NCBI GenBank assembly: GCA_001657385.1 | Contig: LYSZ01000003.1 | Coordinates: 581,234 to 645,233, forward strand | Source: Parvularcula sp. BBD 1991-13 | GTDB taxonomy: Bacteria; Pseudomonadota; Alphaproteobacteria; Caulobacterales; Parvularculaceae | Reading direction: 5' to 3' | Length of the DNA stretch: 64,000 nt | Shown: piece by piece, positions 43,885-55,000 of the stretch | Numbering within the stretch: position 1 is the first letter of the stretch | How the letters are laid out: every line of letters starts with the position of its first letter | The notes under the pieces: generated by a model | The model's database searches: none | Told to the model about the DNA's origin: nothing | What the model saw: the letters and a program-made list of their open reading frames with translations, nothing else | Program-made: the position numbers and the translations under genes

Positions 43885-44721
43885 TCAGGCTTGCCGGCGC
43901 GGCCCGCCGACGAGCCACGCCCGACCGCGGACGACGCGACCGCCGCGGGCGCGCGCCAACCAGGCCGTGACGACGATGGACACGAAAATGACCGCGAGCC
44001 GCGACAGGTTCGCCGCCATCGGCCCCAGCGCGGTTTCGGAAACGGCGAACGCCTCCCACCAGGCGTTCATCAGGAGATGCACGCTCGCCGGAACCCAGAT
44101 GTTGAACCGCCACTCCGCGTAGAGCCAGGCGAACCATAATCCGCCCACGGCGGTAATGGCGAAAATCGCCGCCGCTTCGCCCGCCTCGCCGCTCTGGTAA
44201 AGATGCGCGCCGCCGAACACCGCCGCCCCCAGCAGCGCCGCCGGCAGGAACCCCCACCCGGCGTAGCGGAACAGGAAGCCGAAGAGGAAAGCGCGGTACC
44301 ACAACTCCTCGCCGACGCCAGGCAGGACCGCGCCACGGACAATATCATAGAGTAAGTCGCCGGAAGCGGAGACCGGCGAGGTCAGGGCCAGCGTCATCGC
44401 CATGACGGCGGTGAAGCCGAGCCCCGCCGCAAGCCCCGTCGCAAGGCGCCTCATGGGCGCGCCGCCAAGCCCCATGGCCTCGGCGATCCGTCCCGGTCCG
44501 ACCAATACAGCCGCCGCGAGCGCGATCAGCAGGATTTGCGGCGCCCAGCGCAAGGCCAGGAGCGCGCCGACGCGCGCCCAACCTTCGGTCTCGCTCGCAA
44601 ACTGCCGGAACAGGTGGAAGTCGTAAGCGTCGGCGGCGAAAAAAAGGATGATCGTCGCCGCCGCGACGACTGGCGCGGGCGTCGCGGACGGGCGTTGCGA
44701 TGAGGCGATCGGCGCGGACAT
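43885..44721 (-). CDS. CPBP family intramembrane metalloprotease
   Basis: A 278-residue membrane protein with about seven helices and the CPBP/ABI domain in the C-terminal half. Motif 1 is PGVGEELWYRAFLFGFLF (EExxxR with the catalytic Glu pair and Arg), motif 2 is AAVFGGAHLYQS (FxxxH) and motif 3 lies in PASVHLLMNAWWE (HxxxN/D). Relatives process prenylated or signal peptides or provide bacteriocin self-immunity. The ATG at 44721 follows AGGAAGACGTT; an upstream ATG at 44751 lacks a good site. Target unknown. No bacteriocin gene is nearby. Confidence 0.87.
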   Translation of the reverse strand: MSAPIASSQRPSATPAPVVAAATIILFFAADAYDFHLFRQFASETEGWARVGALLALRWAPQILLIALAAAVLVGPGRIAEAMGLGGAPMRRLATGLAAGLGFTAVMAMTLALTSPVSASGDLLYDIVRGAVLPGVGEELWYRAFLFGFLFRYAGWGFLPAALLGAAVFGGAHLYQSGEAGEAAAIFAITAVGGLWFAWLYAEWRFNIWVPASVHLLMNAWWEAFAVSETALGPMAANLSRLAVIFVSIVVTAWLARARGGRVVRGRAWLVGGPRRQA

Positions 44722-44798
44722 AACGTCTTCCTGGCGCGTCAGGGATTTCAAGGGGCATGCCGCTTTTGCTCCGGTGCAGGGGCGCGCCCCCCCGGCTC

Positions 44799-45632
44799 TC
44801 AGACGTCGTAGCCGGGATTTTCCCTGTTCAGCTTACGGATCAGTCCGGGCCAGGCGAGATTGTCGCCGACGCCCTTGACGAAAGCGGGCGCGCCCTGTTG
44901 CAGGACCTTCGCCCCCAGCGCCGGCGTTTCCTCGCGCGGGGGTTTCACGTCGGACTGGGCGAGGATCTGCGCCCGGCACGCCTGCTCCAGGAAATACATG
45001 CGCAGGAACGCCGTCGCGCAATTGGCGCCGACGGTCAGCGTGCCGTGGTTGCGCAGGATAAGAAACCCGTGCGCGCCCATGTCGGCGACGATGCGCTCGC
45101 GCTCGTCATGGTCCGTCGCGATGCCCTCATAGTCGTGATAGGCGACGTCGTCGTGGACGACCATGGCGAACTGGGAATACCGCTTCAGCCCGTCCTCCTG
45201 CGCCGAGACCGCGACGCCGTAGGGCGTGTGCAGATGAAGCACCGCATGGGCGTCCTCGCGCGCCATGTGGATCGCGGAATGGATGGTGAAGCCCGCCGGG
45301 TTGGAGAAATACGGGCTCTCGCCGACGATGTTCCCATCCACATCGACCTTCAGGAGCGCGCTCGCCGTCATCTCGTCGAAGAAAACGCCATACGGGTTCA
45401 GCAGGAACCGCGGCTTTCCGCCCTCGTCCGGACAGCGCGCGGAAATATGGGTGAAGATCATGTCGTCCCACCCGTAAAGCGCCGTCAGGCGATAGGTCGC
45501 GGCCAGTTCGCAGCGAAGCCGCCACTCCTCCTCGCTAACCCTGCCCTTCAGGGACGGCAGGCCCGCGGGATCGGGGATGGAAAAACCGGGCTCAACGTCG
45601 ACCGCCTCGGCGCGTTCGGCTTGTGCGTTCAT
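44799..45632 (-). CDS. Class II aldolase/adducin family protein
   Basis: A 277-residue zinc-dependent class II aldolase/adducin-type protein. The core includes LTALYGWDDMIFTHISARCP, FLLNPYGVFFDEMTASALLK, HAVLHLHTPYGVAVSAQ with the HxH zinc ligands, DYEGIATDHDERERIVADMG and LILRNHGTLTVGANCATAFL with the third His. This subgroup (close to adducin head domains) is not well tied to one sugar-phosphate substrate, so fuculose or ribulose phosphate activity should not be assumed. The gene stands downstream of egtB by 108 bases. Confidence 0.87.
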   Translation of the reverse strand: MNAQAERAEAVDVEPGFSIPDPAGLPSLKGRVSEEEWRLRCELAATYRLTALYGWDDMIFTHISARCPDEGGKPRFLLNPYGVFFDEMTASALLKVDVDGNIVGESPYFSNPAGFTIHSAIHMAREDAHAVLHLHTPYGVAVSAQEDGLKRYSQFAMVVHDDVAYHDYEGIATDHDERERIVADMGAHGFLILRNHGTLTVGANCATAFLRMYFLEQACRAQILAQSDVKPPREETPALGAKVLQQGAPAFVKGVGDNLAWPGLIRKLNRENPGYDV

Positions 45633-45740
45633 GGGGGCGTCTCCCTGTTTTCAATGTCTTTTCCGTCAGCATACGCGAAAGACCGGCGCTTTGCATGCGC
45701 CAATGGCAGGGCGGGCCGCGCCGATGAGAATGCCGCCGGG

Positions 45741-47036
45741 CTAGAGATCGCGCGCGAGGCGCAGACCTGAAAACTGCCAGCGCGCGGCGGGCGGGAAAAA
45801 GTTGCGGTAGCTGAGGCGCAGATGTCCCTCCGGCGTCGCGCAGGAACCGCCCCTCAACACCATCTGCCCGGACATGAACTTGCCGTTGTACTCGCCGATG
45901 GCGCCGGATGGCGGCGCATAGCCGGGATAGGCCACGTAAGGGCTGGCGGTCCACTCCCAGACATCGCCGAAAAGCTGACGCAGGCGCGCGTCCCCCGCGG
46001 CCGGTCTCGGCGCAGTCGGCGCGCCGTCTTTCAAGAAACGCCCCTCCAGCGGGAACAGCGAAGCGGCCGCCTCCCATTCGAACTCGGTGGGCAGCCGCGC
46101 CTCGGCCCAGCTTGCATAGGCGGCGGCCTCGTAAAAGCTCACATGACAGACCGGCGCATCGAGCCGCAGGGGCCGCTCGCCGAAGAGAGTGTATTCAAGC
46201 CACGCGCCGTCGGCCTCGCGCCAGTAGAGCGGCGCGCGCCAGCCTTCGCCGCGCACCGTCTCCCAGGCGTCGGAGAGCCAGTGCACCGGATTGTCGTATC
46301 CGCCGTCCCGCATGAAAGCGAGATAGTCGCGGTTGGTCACCGGGCGGTTGGCGAGTTCGAAGGGATGCAGATAGACCTTGTGGCGCGGTCCTTCATTGTC
46401 GAAGGCGAAGCCGTCCCGGCTCGACCCGATTTCGCAAAGCCCCCCTTCCATGCGCTCCCAGGCGAGGTCCGGCTGACCGCCCGCCGTCCCATCGTCATGG
46501 GACGGCTCCTCGTACGCGCCGGGCAGGAGCGGGTTCTGGAAAAGCCCGTGCTTTAAGTCCGTAAGCAGAAGTTCCTGATGCTGTTCTTCGTGGGCGAGGC
46601 CAAGCGCCATGAGCGGGGCGATCTCGTCGATGACCTCGTCCGGCGCGGTCTCCACGAGGCGCATGACGGCGTCGTCCACATGCCGGCGGAACCGGAGGAC
46701 GTCGCCCGCGGACGGACGCGAGATCATGCCGCGGTTCGGACGCGGATGCATTTTGCCGACCTGATTGTAATAGGAATTGAAAAGATAGCCGAATTTCGGA
46801 TGAAACAGCTCATAATCGGAGGCGTGAACAAGGAGAATGAACGTCTCGAAAAACCAGCTCGTATGTGCAAGGTTCCACTTGACCGGGCTCGCGTCGGGCA
46901 TGGACTGGAGCATCCAGTCCTCGGCGGTGAGGCCGCATGCGAGCTGTTCGCTGTCAGCGCGCACTTTCCCGAAATGGTCGAGGATGTCAGGCCGGCTCGT
47001 CAGTATCGGCGAATCAAAGGGCATGCCTAAGCGCAT
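45741..47036 (-). CDS. egtB: Ergothioneine biosynthesis protein EgtB
   Basis: EgtB is the non-haem iron sulfoxide synthase that attaches a sulfur donor to hercynine on the way to ergothioneine, an antioxidant. The 431-residue protein has the DinB-like N-terminal domain with [17 protein letters not shown] and [18 protein letters not shown], where the HxxxHxE iron ligands sit, and the C-terminal formylglycine-generating-enzyme-like domain with [40 protein letters not shown] and [20 protein letters not shown]. The EgtD methyltransferase, normally next door, is absent from the window. The gene is divergent from nadK across 71 bases. ATG at 47024 is an alternative start. Confidence 0.94.
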   Translation of the reverse strand: MRLGMPFDSPILTSRPDILDHFGKVRADSEQLACGLTAEDWMLQSMPDASPVKWNLAHTSWFFETFILLVHASDYELFHPKFGYLFNSYYNQVGKMHPRPNRGMISRPSAGDVLRFRRHVDDAVMRLVETAPDEVIDEIAPLMALGLAHEEQHQELLLTDLKHGLFQNPLLPGAYEEPSHDDGTAGGQPDLAWERMEGGLCEIGSSRDGFAFDNEGPRHKVYLHPFELANRPVTNRDYLAFMRDGGYDNPVHWLSDAWETVRGEGWRAPLYWREADGAWLEYTLFGERPLRLDAPVCHVSFYEAAAYASWAEARLPTEFEWEAAASLFPLEGRFLKDGAPTAPRPAAGDARLRQLFGDVWEWTASPYVAYPGYAPPSGAIGEYNGKFMSGQMVLRGGSCATPEGHLRLSYRNFFPPAARWQFSGLRLARDL

Positions 47037-47107
47037 TCCTTTCCTTGGCGCTCATCTGTAACATAGTGCAAATTGGCGCCCGAATGCCAACTGACAAAAG
47101 GAAAAAA

Positions 47108-47875
47108 ATGTCGCCCCGCAAATTATCCTTTCTCGCCAGCAAGAAGCCCGAAGCGCTGGAAACGCGCAGCGCGCTCGTCTCGCGCTATGGCGACTGCGAA
47201 CCGGGCGAGGCGGACGTCATCGTCGCCATCGGGGGCGACGGTTTCATGCTGGAAACCCTGCGCGCGCATATGGGCGAGACCACTCCGATCTACGGGGTCA
47301 ACTGCGGCACCGTCGGTTTCCTGATGAACCCGAGCGACATTGACGGGCTCGCGGAAAAGATCGACGCGGCCGAGGCGGCGGTCATTCATCCCCTGGCGAT
47401 GTCGGCGCAAACCATTGACGGACGGACGCAAACCGCCATGGCCATCAACGAGGTCTCGCTCTTTCGCCAGACCCGCCAGAGCGCGCGCATCTCGATCTCC
47501 GTCAACGGCAAGGTGCGCATGGAGTCGCTGACCTGCGACGGCGTGCTCCTGGCCACCCCGGCGGGCTCGACGGCGTATAATCTGTCAGCCCACGGGCCGA
47601 TCCTGCCGATCAACTCGCAGCTTCTGGCCCTGACGCCGATCAGCGCGTTCCGTCCGCGGCGCTGGCGCGGCGCCCTGCTCGCCCATGACGCGGTGGTGCG
47701 TTTCGAGGCGCTGGAAGCCGACCGGCGGCCGGTGTCGGCGGTCGCCGACAATCAGGAAGTGCGCAATGTCATCTCCGTCTCGGCACAGGAAGACCGGTCG
47801 ATTTCCATGACGCTTCTGTTTGACAGGGGCGAATCGCTTGAAGAGCGGATCCTGAGCGAACAGTTCAATTACTGA
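47108..47875 (+). CDS. nadK: NAD kinase
   Basis: NadK phosphorylates NAD to NADP. The 255-residue protein has the GGDG motif in [51 protein letters not shown] and the second ATP-binding block [20 protein letters not shown]. The ATG at 47108 follows AAAAGGAAAAAA; upstream ATGs in frame (47084) would add eight residues. Length is on the short side, as in other alphaproteobacteria. It is divergent from egtB and followed by 226 bases of non-coding DNA before the EAL gene. Confidence 0.95.
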   Translation: MSPRKLSFLASKKPEALETRSALVSRYGDCEPGEADVIVAIGGDGFMLETLRAHMGETTPIYGVNCGTVGFLMNPSDIDGLAEKIDAAEAAVIHPLAMSAQTIDGRTQTAMAINEVSLFRQTRQSARISISVNGKVRMESLTCDGVLLATPAGSTAYNLSAHGPILPINSQLLALTPISAFRPRRWRGALLAHDAVVRFEALEADRRPVSAVADNQEVRNVISVSAQEDRSISMTLLFDRGESLEERILSEQFNY

Positions 47876-48101
47876 ACGGTTGCAAAGGGCGCGCGGGGGG
47901 AAGCCGGCGCCGGCGATATCGGTTTACGCCGTCGCCTGAATCGCTTCAGGATGACATGCTTACAATAATAAAGGTTTTTCAAGCGAATTAGAGTCGGGCG
48001 TTTCATCCATTTGTTATGCAGCGGGCGTTAATCCGGACAGGCGCATAGCGGCGGACGGTTCGCGACAACAACAGCGGGCGGTTCGCCGACGGAGGACGAC
48101 A

Positions 48102-50594
48102 ATGGGCGCGCAGGCGGTTCGGCTGTCAAATGTCGACATCGACAACGCCATAAAGAACAAGGACTTCGAGGTCCTTTTCCAGCCGATTTTCGATCTCGGC
48201 AACGGCGCCCTCGCGCGCATGGAAACCTTCGTTCGCTGGCGCCACAAGACCCTTGGCCTTCTCCCGCCCGGGGCGTTTATCTCGTTCTTCGAAACCCAGG
48301 GGCGGATGAGCGAGCTGACGCGGTACGTCCTCAACGCCGCGCTCGGCGCCTATACGCAATGGCGCGGCGCCTACGCGCCCGGCTTCTCCATCAACCTCGC
48401 CCTCAGCGATCTCAACGACGAGGCGTTCGCCGGTCATTTTCATAAACTGTTGCGGGACCACGATTTCCCCGCCGAGTTGGTGACGCTGGAATGCCCGATG
48501 CCGCCGGTGGACCTCGATCCGGACATCGCGGCGGCGCAGTTCAAAGCCCTGAGCGCCACGGGCGCGCGCCTTGCGATCGAGGTGCGCGGGCGCGCCAACG
48601 ACTTTCTGCGCACCGTCTCTCCGTTCCCGTTCGACGAGATCAAGACCGGCGGCGCGTCCATCCTGCGGTTCGCCAGGACCGTGCGCGGCCCCGGCCTCAG
48701 CGCCATCGCCGACCTTCTCGACATCGCGCAGCAGGCGAACGCGGCGATCATCGCCGTCGGCGTCGAAGACCAGACCTCCCTCGTCGCCCTACGCGGGCTC
48801 GGCTTCACCGCGGCCCAGGGCAATCACCTCGGAAAAGTCGGCGCCCTGAAGGATTTCACGCCCGGCAGGGTTAACGACGTGCGCGCGCTGTTGAAGCTCG
48901 ACCCGCTCGACGCGGACAGCCTGAACGCCCTGTTCCGCAGCGCGGCGCCGGGCGCCGAAGCGGGGGTGCTTTCCGGCGCGGCGCATCACCCGCCGCAGGA
49001 TGACGCGGGCGATGCGGCCACGGGTGAAGCCGCGCCAGAGGATGCGGCGCGGAGCGAGACCGGCGCCGGCCCGGTCGCCAGCCCTGCCGCCCAAGAAGAG
49101 GAGCGTAAGGCCAGGGCGCGGGACAAGGCGCGCAAGCTCGCCCTCGCCAAGCGGGCGCAAGCCAGCGAGGAGCGCAAGGCGGCGGCGATCGAACGGGTCA
49201 AGGCGAAAACCGCCGGACCGCACGAGTCGCAAGCGCCTGACGACGGCGTTCGGGCTGACGGCATTGCCGATCATGATATCGCAGGCGGCGAAGATCGCCC
49301 TGCCCTGAATCTGGAAGCCCTGGATCCGGAAGCGTTGGATCTGGGTGCGGCGGAACGGGAAGACGCTGCGACGCCGGCGTCCGGCGCGCCGGCCGGGGAC
49401 GACCCGTTCGGCCCGAGCCTTGCGCCGCGCGACATGCAGCAGCGCATCGCCGCGGAATTCGGAAAGAATGAGCGCAAGGGACAGCGCGGCGCACAAAAGC
49501 CCGTTGACGACGAGCCGGCCGAGAACAACGGCGCCGGCAAGACGGCGGACGCCGTCGAGCCCCTCGCCCGGGCGCAGGCCCAGGCCAAAGCGCCATCAAA
49601 AGCCCCATCCAAAGCGCCGAGCCGAGCGCGCGCCGATGCTAAAAAGGCGGCGGGCGGAAAGACGCCGAAGAAACAGGACGCGCACGGAACTCTCGATCTG
49701 CTCGACGACGCGCGCGTCGGCGGCGATGTCGCGCACAGGGCCGCCGAGCCGGTTGGCGAAACGGCCTCGCGAAAGACCGCCGCACCGGGCAGGGTCTCGA
49801 ACCGGACGCCCCCCGCCAGGCCCGACACGGCCCGCGCCCCCACACGCAACCAAGCGACCAGTCAAGCGCCCAGTCGGGCGCCTGATGACGCAACGCCGCC
49901 GGCGCCGGCCCTGCGCGACGGGGACAAACGGCGCGGCGAAGAGGCCCTGCGGGGCGGAGAGCCCAGGCGAAACGGCGCCGGAACTATCGCGCTGAAAATG
50001 CCCGTGCCGCGGGCGCGCGCGAAATTCTTTCCGGAGATCCGCGTCCACGCGCCGCTGCTCGGAGCCGGCGCGCCCGGAGGCGCCGCCACTGTTCGCCCCC
50101 GCAGCGACGGCTCGAAACGCCGGCCCCCGTCGCCCGCTTTTGCCGGGGACCGCAACGCCTCCGCGGCGCCGGGCCGCTTTTCGTCGGCGCCCGCCGCTTC
50201 CGCCCCAGCGCCGATACCAAAAGCGCCGATACCAAAAGCGTCGACAACAAAAGGGCCGACGAAACAAGCGCCGCCGCCGAGCCCGCCGCCGAGAGAGACC
50301 TCGCCCCCGACGCCGCCGCCGCCAAAGACCGACAGGCCGACGCTGTCGGCCCCGGCGCGGCGCGGGGAGGGCGATATTCCGCTCGGCGATCTTCATGTTA
50401 CGGAAGAAGAGGAGCGCACCGGCCAGCCGCGGCCGGTGCGGCGCAAACCGACCCGCAAACGCAAGAATTTTCTCGCCCGCAAACACCAGATCATGCCGAC
50501 CCATTTCTGGCCGAAAAGCTGGAAGCGGCGCTACCGCCGGCTGAAGGCGCAGCGAGCGGCTGAGCGCGAGCACAACGCGCCGCCGACGGACTGA
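48102..50594 (+). CDS. Degenerate EAL-domain protein with long disordered tail
   Basis: An 830-residue protein. Residues 10-265 are an EAL fold: FEVLFQPIFDLGNGALARME, METFVRWRHKTLGLLPPGAF, SINLALSDLN, VTLECPMP, FDEIKTGGASIL, AVGVEDQTSLVALRGLGFTA and AQGNHLG. The EAL triad reads ETF and the DDFGxG metal loop is missing (IEVRGRANDF), so it is unlikely to hydrolyse cyclic di-GMP and may bind it or act as a scaffold. Residues 280-755 are Ala/Pro/Lys-rich low complexity with short repeats (KAPSKAPSKAPS; PIPKAPIPKA). The last 65 residues form an ordered basic patch (RRKPTRKRKNFLARKHQI; THFWPKSWKRRYRRLKAQ). No signal or membrane segment. Confidence 0.78.
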   Translation: MGAQAVRLSNVDIDNAIKNKDFEVLFQPIFDLGNGALARMETFVRWRHKTLGLLPPGAFISFFETQGRMSELTRYVLNAALGAYTQWRGAYAPGFSINLALSDLNDEAFAGHFHKLLRDHDFPAELVTLECPMPPVDLDPDIAAAQFKALSATGARLAIEVRGRANDFLRTVSPFPFDEIKTGGASILRFARTVRGPGLSAIADLLDIAQQANAAIIAVGVEDQTSLVALRGLGFTAAQGNHLGKVGALKDFTPGRVNDVRALLKLDPLDADSLNALFRSAAPGAEAGVLSGAAHHPPQDDAGDAATGEAAPEDAARSETGAGPVASPAAQEEERKARARDKARKLALAKRAQASEERKAAAIERVKAKTAGPHESQAPDDGVRADGIADHDIAGGEDRPALNLEALDPEALDLGAAEREDAATPASGAPAGDDPFGPSLAPRDMQQRIAAEFGKNERKGQRGAQKPVDDEPAENNGAGKTADAVEPLARAQAQAKAPSKAPSKAPSRARADAKKAAGGKTPKKQDAHGTLDLLDDARVGGDVAHRAAEPVGETASRKTAAPGRVSNRTPPARPDTARAPTRNQATSQAPSRAPDDATPPAPALRDGDKRRGEEALRGGEPRRNGAGTIALKMPVPRARAKFFPEIRVHAPLLGAGAPGGAATVRPRSDGSKRRPPSPAFAGDRNASAAPGRFSSAPAASAPAPIPKAPIPKASTTKGPTKQAPPPSPPPRETSPPTPPPPKTDRPTLSAPARRGEGDIPLGDLHVTEEEERTGQPRPVRRKPTRKRKNFLARKHQIMPTHFWPKSWKRRYRRLKAQRAAEREHNAPPTD

Positions 50595-50769
50595 AGCGCC
50601 GCGCGCAAGAAAGTCAGAATATGAAAAGAAATGCGAGGACCGCGGCAAAAACGCCCCGCCGGGCTCGCGGATAAATTCTACACAAGGAACGCTTTCGACT
50701 GACCGAAACCGGCGCCGTCGCGAAAGGCGCAAGCCCTTTTTGTCGTCAAGGCGCCGGCTTGGCCGGCTC

Positions 50770-51874
50770 TTAGTCCCCGGCGACGCGCTGCGCCAGCGCC
50801 GCGCTCATGAACCTGTCAAGATCGCCGTCCAGCACCGCGTCGGGGCTTGGGTTCTCGATCTGCGTGCGCAGGTCCTTGACCATCTGGTATGGCTGAAGCA
50901 CGTAAGATCGGATCTGATGCCCCCAGCCGATATCGGTCTTGGCCGAAGCCGTTTTGGACGCTTCCTCCTCCCGGCGCTGAAGCTCCGCTTCGTAAAGACG
51001 CGCGCGGAGCATGTTCCAGGCCGTCGCCCGGTTCTTGTGCTGCGAGCGTTCGTTCTGACACTGAACGACGATCCCCGTCGGAATATGAGTGATGCGCACT
51101 GCGGAGTCCGTCGTATTCACATGCTGTCCGCCGGCGCCGGAGGCCCGGAAGGTGTCGATGCGGCAATCGCTTTCGTTGACCTCGATTTCGATCTTATCGT
51201 CGATTTCCGGATAGACCCAGATCGAGGCGAAGGAGGTGTGGCGGCGCGCATTGGAGTCGTAGGGTGATATGCGGACCAGTCTGTGCACGCCGGATTCGGT
51301 CTTGAGCCAGCCATAGGCGTTGTGCCCCTTGACGTGGATGGTGGCGGACTTGACGCCGGCTTCTTCGCCCGCCTGCTCCTCGATGATGTCGACCTTGTAA
51401 TCGTGATCCTGCGCCCAGCGGACATACATCCGCAGCAGCATCGACGCCCAGTCGTTCGACTCCGTGCCTCCCGCGCCGGGATGCACTTCGAGAAAGCAGC
51501 TGTTGGCGTCGGCCTCGCCGGAAAGCAGCGCCTCGGTTTCGGCCTTGGCGGCGCGCTCGGCGAGCGCGGCGAGGAGCCCCGCCGTTTCCTCAAGGCTCGC
51601 CTCGTCGTCCTCTTCCGCGGCCATCTCCGCAAGGTCGACAAGGTCCGACAGCTCGGCGTCGATCTCGCCGATGGCGCTCATCTGGGCTTCCAGGGAATTG
51701 CGTTTCTGCATCAGCGCCTGGGCGGCGTCCGGATCGTCCCAGAGGCCGGGGTCTTCCGCCCTGGCGTTCAGATCCTCAAGGTCTTTTTTCGCCTGATCCC
51801 AGTCAAAGACGCCTCCTCAGCAGTTCCAGCGACTGCTTGGTTTGGGCGGCCAATGCTTCCATGTCTGCGCGCAT
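50770..51874 (-). CDS. prfB: Peptide chain release factor 2 (programmed frameshift)
   Basis: RF2 recognises UGA and UAA stop codons. The reading starts at ATG 51874 with MRADMEALAAQTKQSLELL and reaches CTT-TGA after 23 codons (TGA at 51803-51805). A +1 shift there continues as DWDQAKKDLEDLNARAEDPG and on to the stop at 50770, giving about 367 residues. The peptide anticodon region and catalytic loop are present: GGTESNDWASMLLRMYVRWA, then FRASGAGGQHVNTTDSAVRI with GGQ, and CQNERSQHKNRATAWNMLRA. This is the classical autoregulatory frameshift, not a mutation. Confidence 0.95.
51802..51817 (-). promoter_or_regulatory. prfB programmed +1 frameshift signal
   Basis: The minus strand reads AGGAGG-CGT-CTT-TGA-C. 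The Shine-Dalgarno-like AGGAGG (51812-51817) lies three bases before the slippery CTT, exactly as in E. coli prfB, and the in-frame TGA is followed by C, the weakest termination context. Confidence 0.95.
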
Positions 51875-52007
51875 AAGTAACTCTGAAACCGGGTCTTGGG
51901 AATGCGGGATAGAGATGTCTCGGGACGGCAATTTCTACAGGAGACGAACCCGGAGATAAAGAGGTTTCTGAAACGCCGACCTCGTCCCCCGATCCCCGCC
52001 GCCGCCG

Positions 52008-55000
52008 TCAATAGAGCCCGCTCAGTCCTTCTTCCCCGGTCTCGCGTTCGCCCGGCGCCGCGCTCAGGGGATCGAGGAAAAGATCCTCCGAATTGGCGTC
52101 GCCGCCGATGACGTCGTCGTTCTTGAATGCTTCGAGAATGACGTTGCGCTCTCCCGGCGCCGCGGGCTCGCCGGTCTTGGCGTTGACGCGCACGAGCCGC
52201 ACGCCCGACGGCACCCGGAACGGGGCGCCCGCCGTCTCCTTGAGCGCTTCGACCATGAAGTCGGCGAAGATCGGCGCGGCGACCTTGCCGCCCGCCTCCC
52301 CCTGCCCCAGCGTCTGCGGCATGTCGAAACCGACATAGACGCCCGCGGCGAGGTCGGGCGAAAAGCCGACGAACCAGGCGTCCTTGTAATCGTTGGTGGT
52401 GCCGGTCTTGCCGGCGATCGGCTTGTTGGTGGCGCGGCGCACCGCGGAGCCCGTGCCCCGGGTGACGACGCCCTCCAGGATCGAGGTGATCTGATAGGCC
52501 GTACGCGGATCCATGACCTGCTCGCGGGCGTCGGCGAGGCGCGGCTCGGCCTGACTGGACCAGACCGCCGCGTCGCAGTTCGGACAGCGCCGCGCGTCGC
52601 GCTTGTAAATCGTCTTGCCGGTGCGGTCCTGGATGCGGTCGATCAGCACCGGCTCGACCCGCTTGCCGCCGTTGACGAAGATCGAATAGGCCGCGGTGAT
52701 GCGCATCAGCGTCGTCTCGCCGGCGCCCAGGGAGATGGCCAGTTCGCGCGGCAGGCTGTCGGAAAGCTTGAACCGGTCGACATAATCGATGATGCGGCCG
52801 ATGCCGAGATCCTGGGCCAGGCGCGCGGTCATGGTGTTGCGCGACTGCTCGATGCCGAGCCGCAGCGTGCTTTCGCCGTAGAAGCGCCCGGCGATGTAAT
52901 TGCCCGGCTTGTACCAGCTGTCGACGCCCGGCGCGACGAAGGGCGCGTCCAGCACCGTGGAAGACGGCGTGTAGCCGCTGTCGAGCGCGACGGAGTAGAC
53001 GAACGGCTTGAAGGTGGAGCCGGGTTGCCGTTCGGCCTGCACGGCGCGGTTGAACTCCGACAGGCGGAAGGAAAAACCACCCACCATGGCGAGCACGCGG
53101 CCCGTATGCGGATCGATCGAAATCAGCCCGCCATTCACCGCCGGCGCCTGGCGCAAGGCGTACACCCCCTCGATGATCGCGGCCTCGGCGTCCGGCGCCG
53201 CGTCCTCGGCGAGGGGCGCGCGCGCCTGGTCGACGTAAATGACGTCCCCGGCGGACAGCACCTCGGAAGCGGCGGCGATCTCCGGCCCGAGCCTGTTCGG
53301 CGAGACGTGCTCGCGCGCCCAGGCGAGTTGCTCCAGCGGGACGATCCCGCTCGTTCCGTCGGCGAAGCCGATATCGGCGGCGGCGGCGCTGACCGAGAGC
53401 ACCAGCGCCGGCTTCCACGGGGCCATGTCGTCGGACAGGGTGCGGTCGGCGAACATCGCCTCCACCGCCTCGGGGAAGGTTTCGGCCCAGTCCTCGCCGA
53501 CGTCGAACGTGGCGGCGGGGCCGCGCCAGCCATGGCGCTGGTCGTAGGTCACGAGCCATTTGCGCAGCGCCTCGCCGGCCGCTTTCTGCAGGCGCGGATT
53601 GACGGATGTGCGCACGGACAATCCGCCGTCGTAAAGCGCCTCGACGCCGTAAAGATCGACAATCTGTTTACGGACTTCCTCGGCGAAATACTCCATCGTC
53701 CAGTCGCGCGCGCCGAGGGGCGGCGCAATGGTCGCGCCGAGCGGCTGGGCCAGCGCCTCCTCGGCTTCCCCTTGCGTGATTCGCCCGTCCTCCAAGAGCC
53801 GTCCGATCACCCAGTTGCGCCGCTCCACCGCGCGATCCTCGTTGATGATCGGGTGATAGTTGCTCGGCCCCTTGGTGATGGCGGCGAGGTAGGAGGCCTC
53901 CGCCACGGTGAGGTCGTCGAGCGACTTGCCGAAATAGTTCAGCGCCGCCGCGGCGACGCCGTAGGAGCGGTTGCCGAGATAGATCTCGTTCAGATAAAGC
54001 TCAAGGATGTGATCCTTGGTGAATGCTTCCTCCATCTTCCGGGCAATGAGCATTTCGCGGAGCTTGCGCTCGATGCGCTGTTCGCTGGTGAGAAGGAAGT
54101 TTTTCGCCACCTGCTGCGTGATGGTGGAGCCGCCTTCGAGACGGCGCCCGCTGAGAAGGTTTTCCACGTTGGAAATCTGGGCGCGGACAATGCCGCGCAT
54201 GTCGAGCCCCTTGTGCTCGTAGAAGGTCTTGTCCTCGGCGGAGACGAAAGCGTGCTTGATGAGATCCGGCATGGATTCGATCGGCACGAAGATGCGCCGC
54301 TCGCGGGCGAACTCCGCGACCAGCGTGCCGTCGCCGGCGTAGACCCGGGTGGTCACGGGCGGGGCGTATTCCGCGAGCGCCTGATAGTCGGGCAGTGTCT
54401 CGTTGAGCTTGCCGAAATACCAGGCGGCGTAGCCCGCCGCCGCGAACACCGCAAGCGCGCCGAGGGAAAAGGCGAAGCCGGCGAACCTGAAAACGGTCGA
54501 GACGCCGGACGGCATGCCGCGCGTCGGCGCGCCGGCGCCGGAGCCGTCATCCGCGTCAAGGGCGGCGGGGCGGGCGTCCTCGCCCTTGCGGCGCGGGGCG
54601 ATCAGTTCGTCCGCCATGTCCTCACCCGTCTCATCCCCCATGTCGTCTACTGTTTCGTCATCGCCGGAAGGCGCTCGCGGATCGTCCCGATCATCCCCAT
54701 ACGCGCCGTCCTCGTAAACACCGCCTTCGCGCGCCCCGTCTGAATGGCCGTCCGGATGGCCGTCCGGATCGCAGTCGGGGCCCGCCGATACGGGCGGATC
54801 GATGCGGCTTTCCTCGCCGAGGGGCATCGCCGCGTCTTCGACGTCGCCGTCCCGGTCATCCTGGCCGTCGCGATCGTATCCGTCATGATTCTGGTCGTCA
54901 TGATCTTGATCTTCATGGAGATCACCCATGCGCCCGTCGTCTTTCGAGAACAGGTCGTGCTCGATGCCGTCCCGCGCGCCATCCTGTTCGTCATCGCCGC

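Noticed and set aside
51803..51805. In-frame TGA in prfB as a nonsense mutation or sequencing error
   Set aside because: The context AGGAGG-CGT-CTT-TGA-C is the textbook programmed frameshift.
51817..53559. A 580-codon minus-strand ORF spanning the prfB start and mrcA
   Set aside because: Its translation is out of frame with the clear PBP1A and RF2 sequences and is Arg/Gly-rich with no domain.
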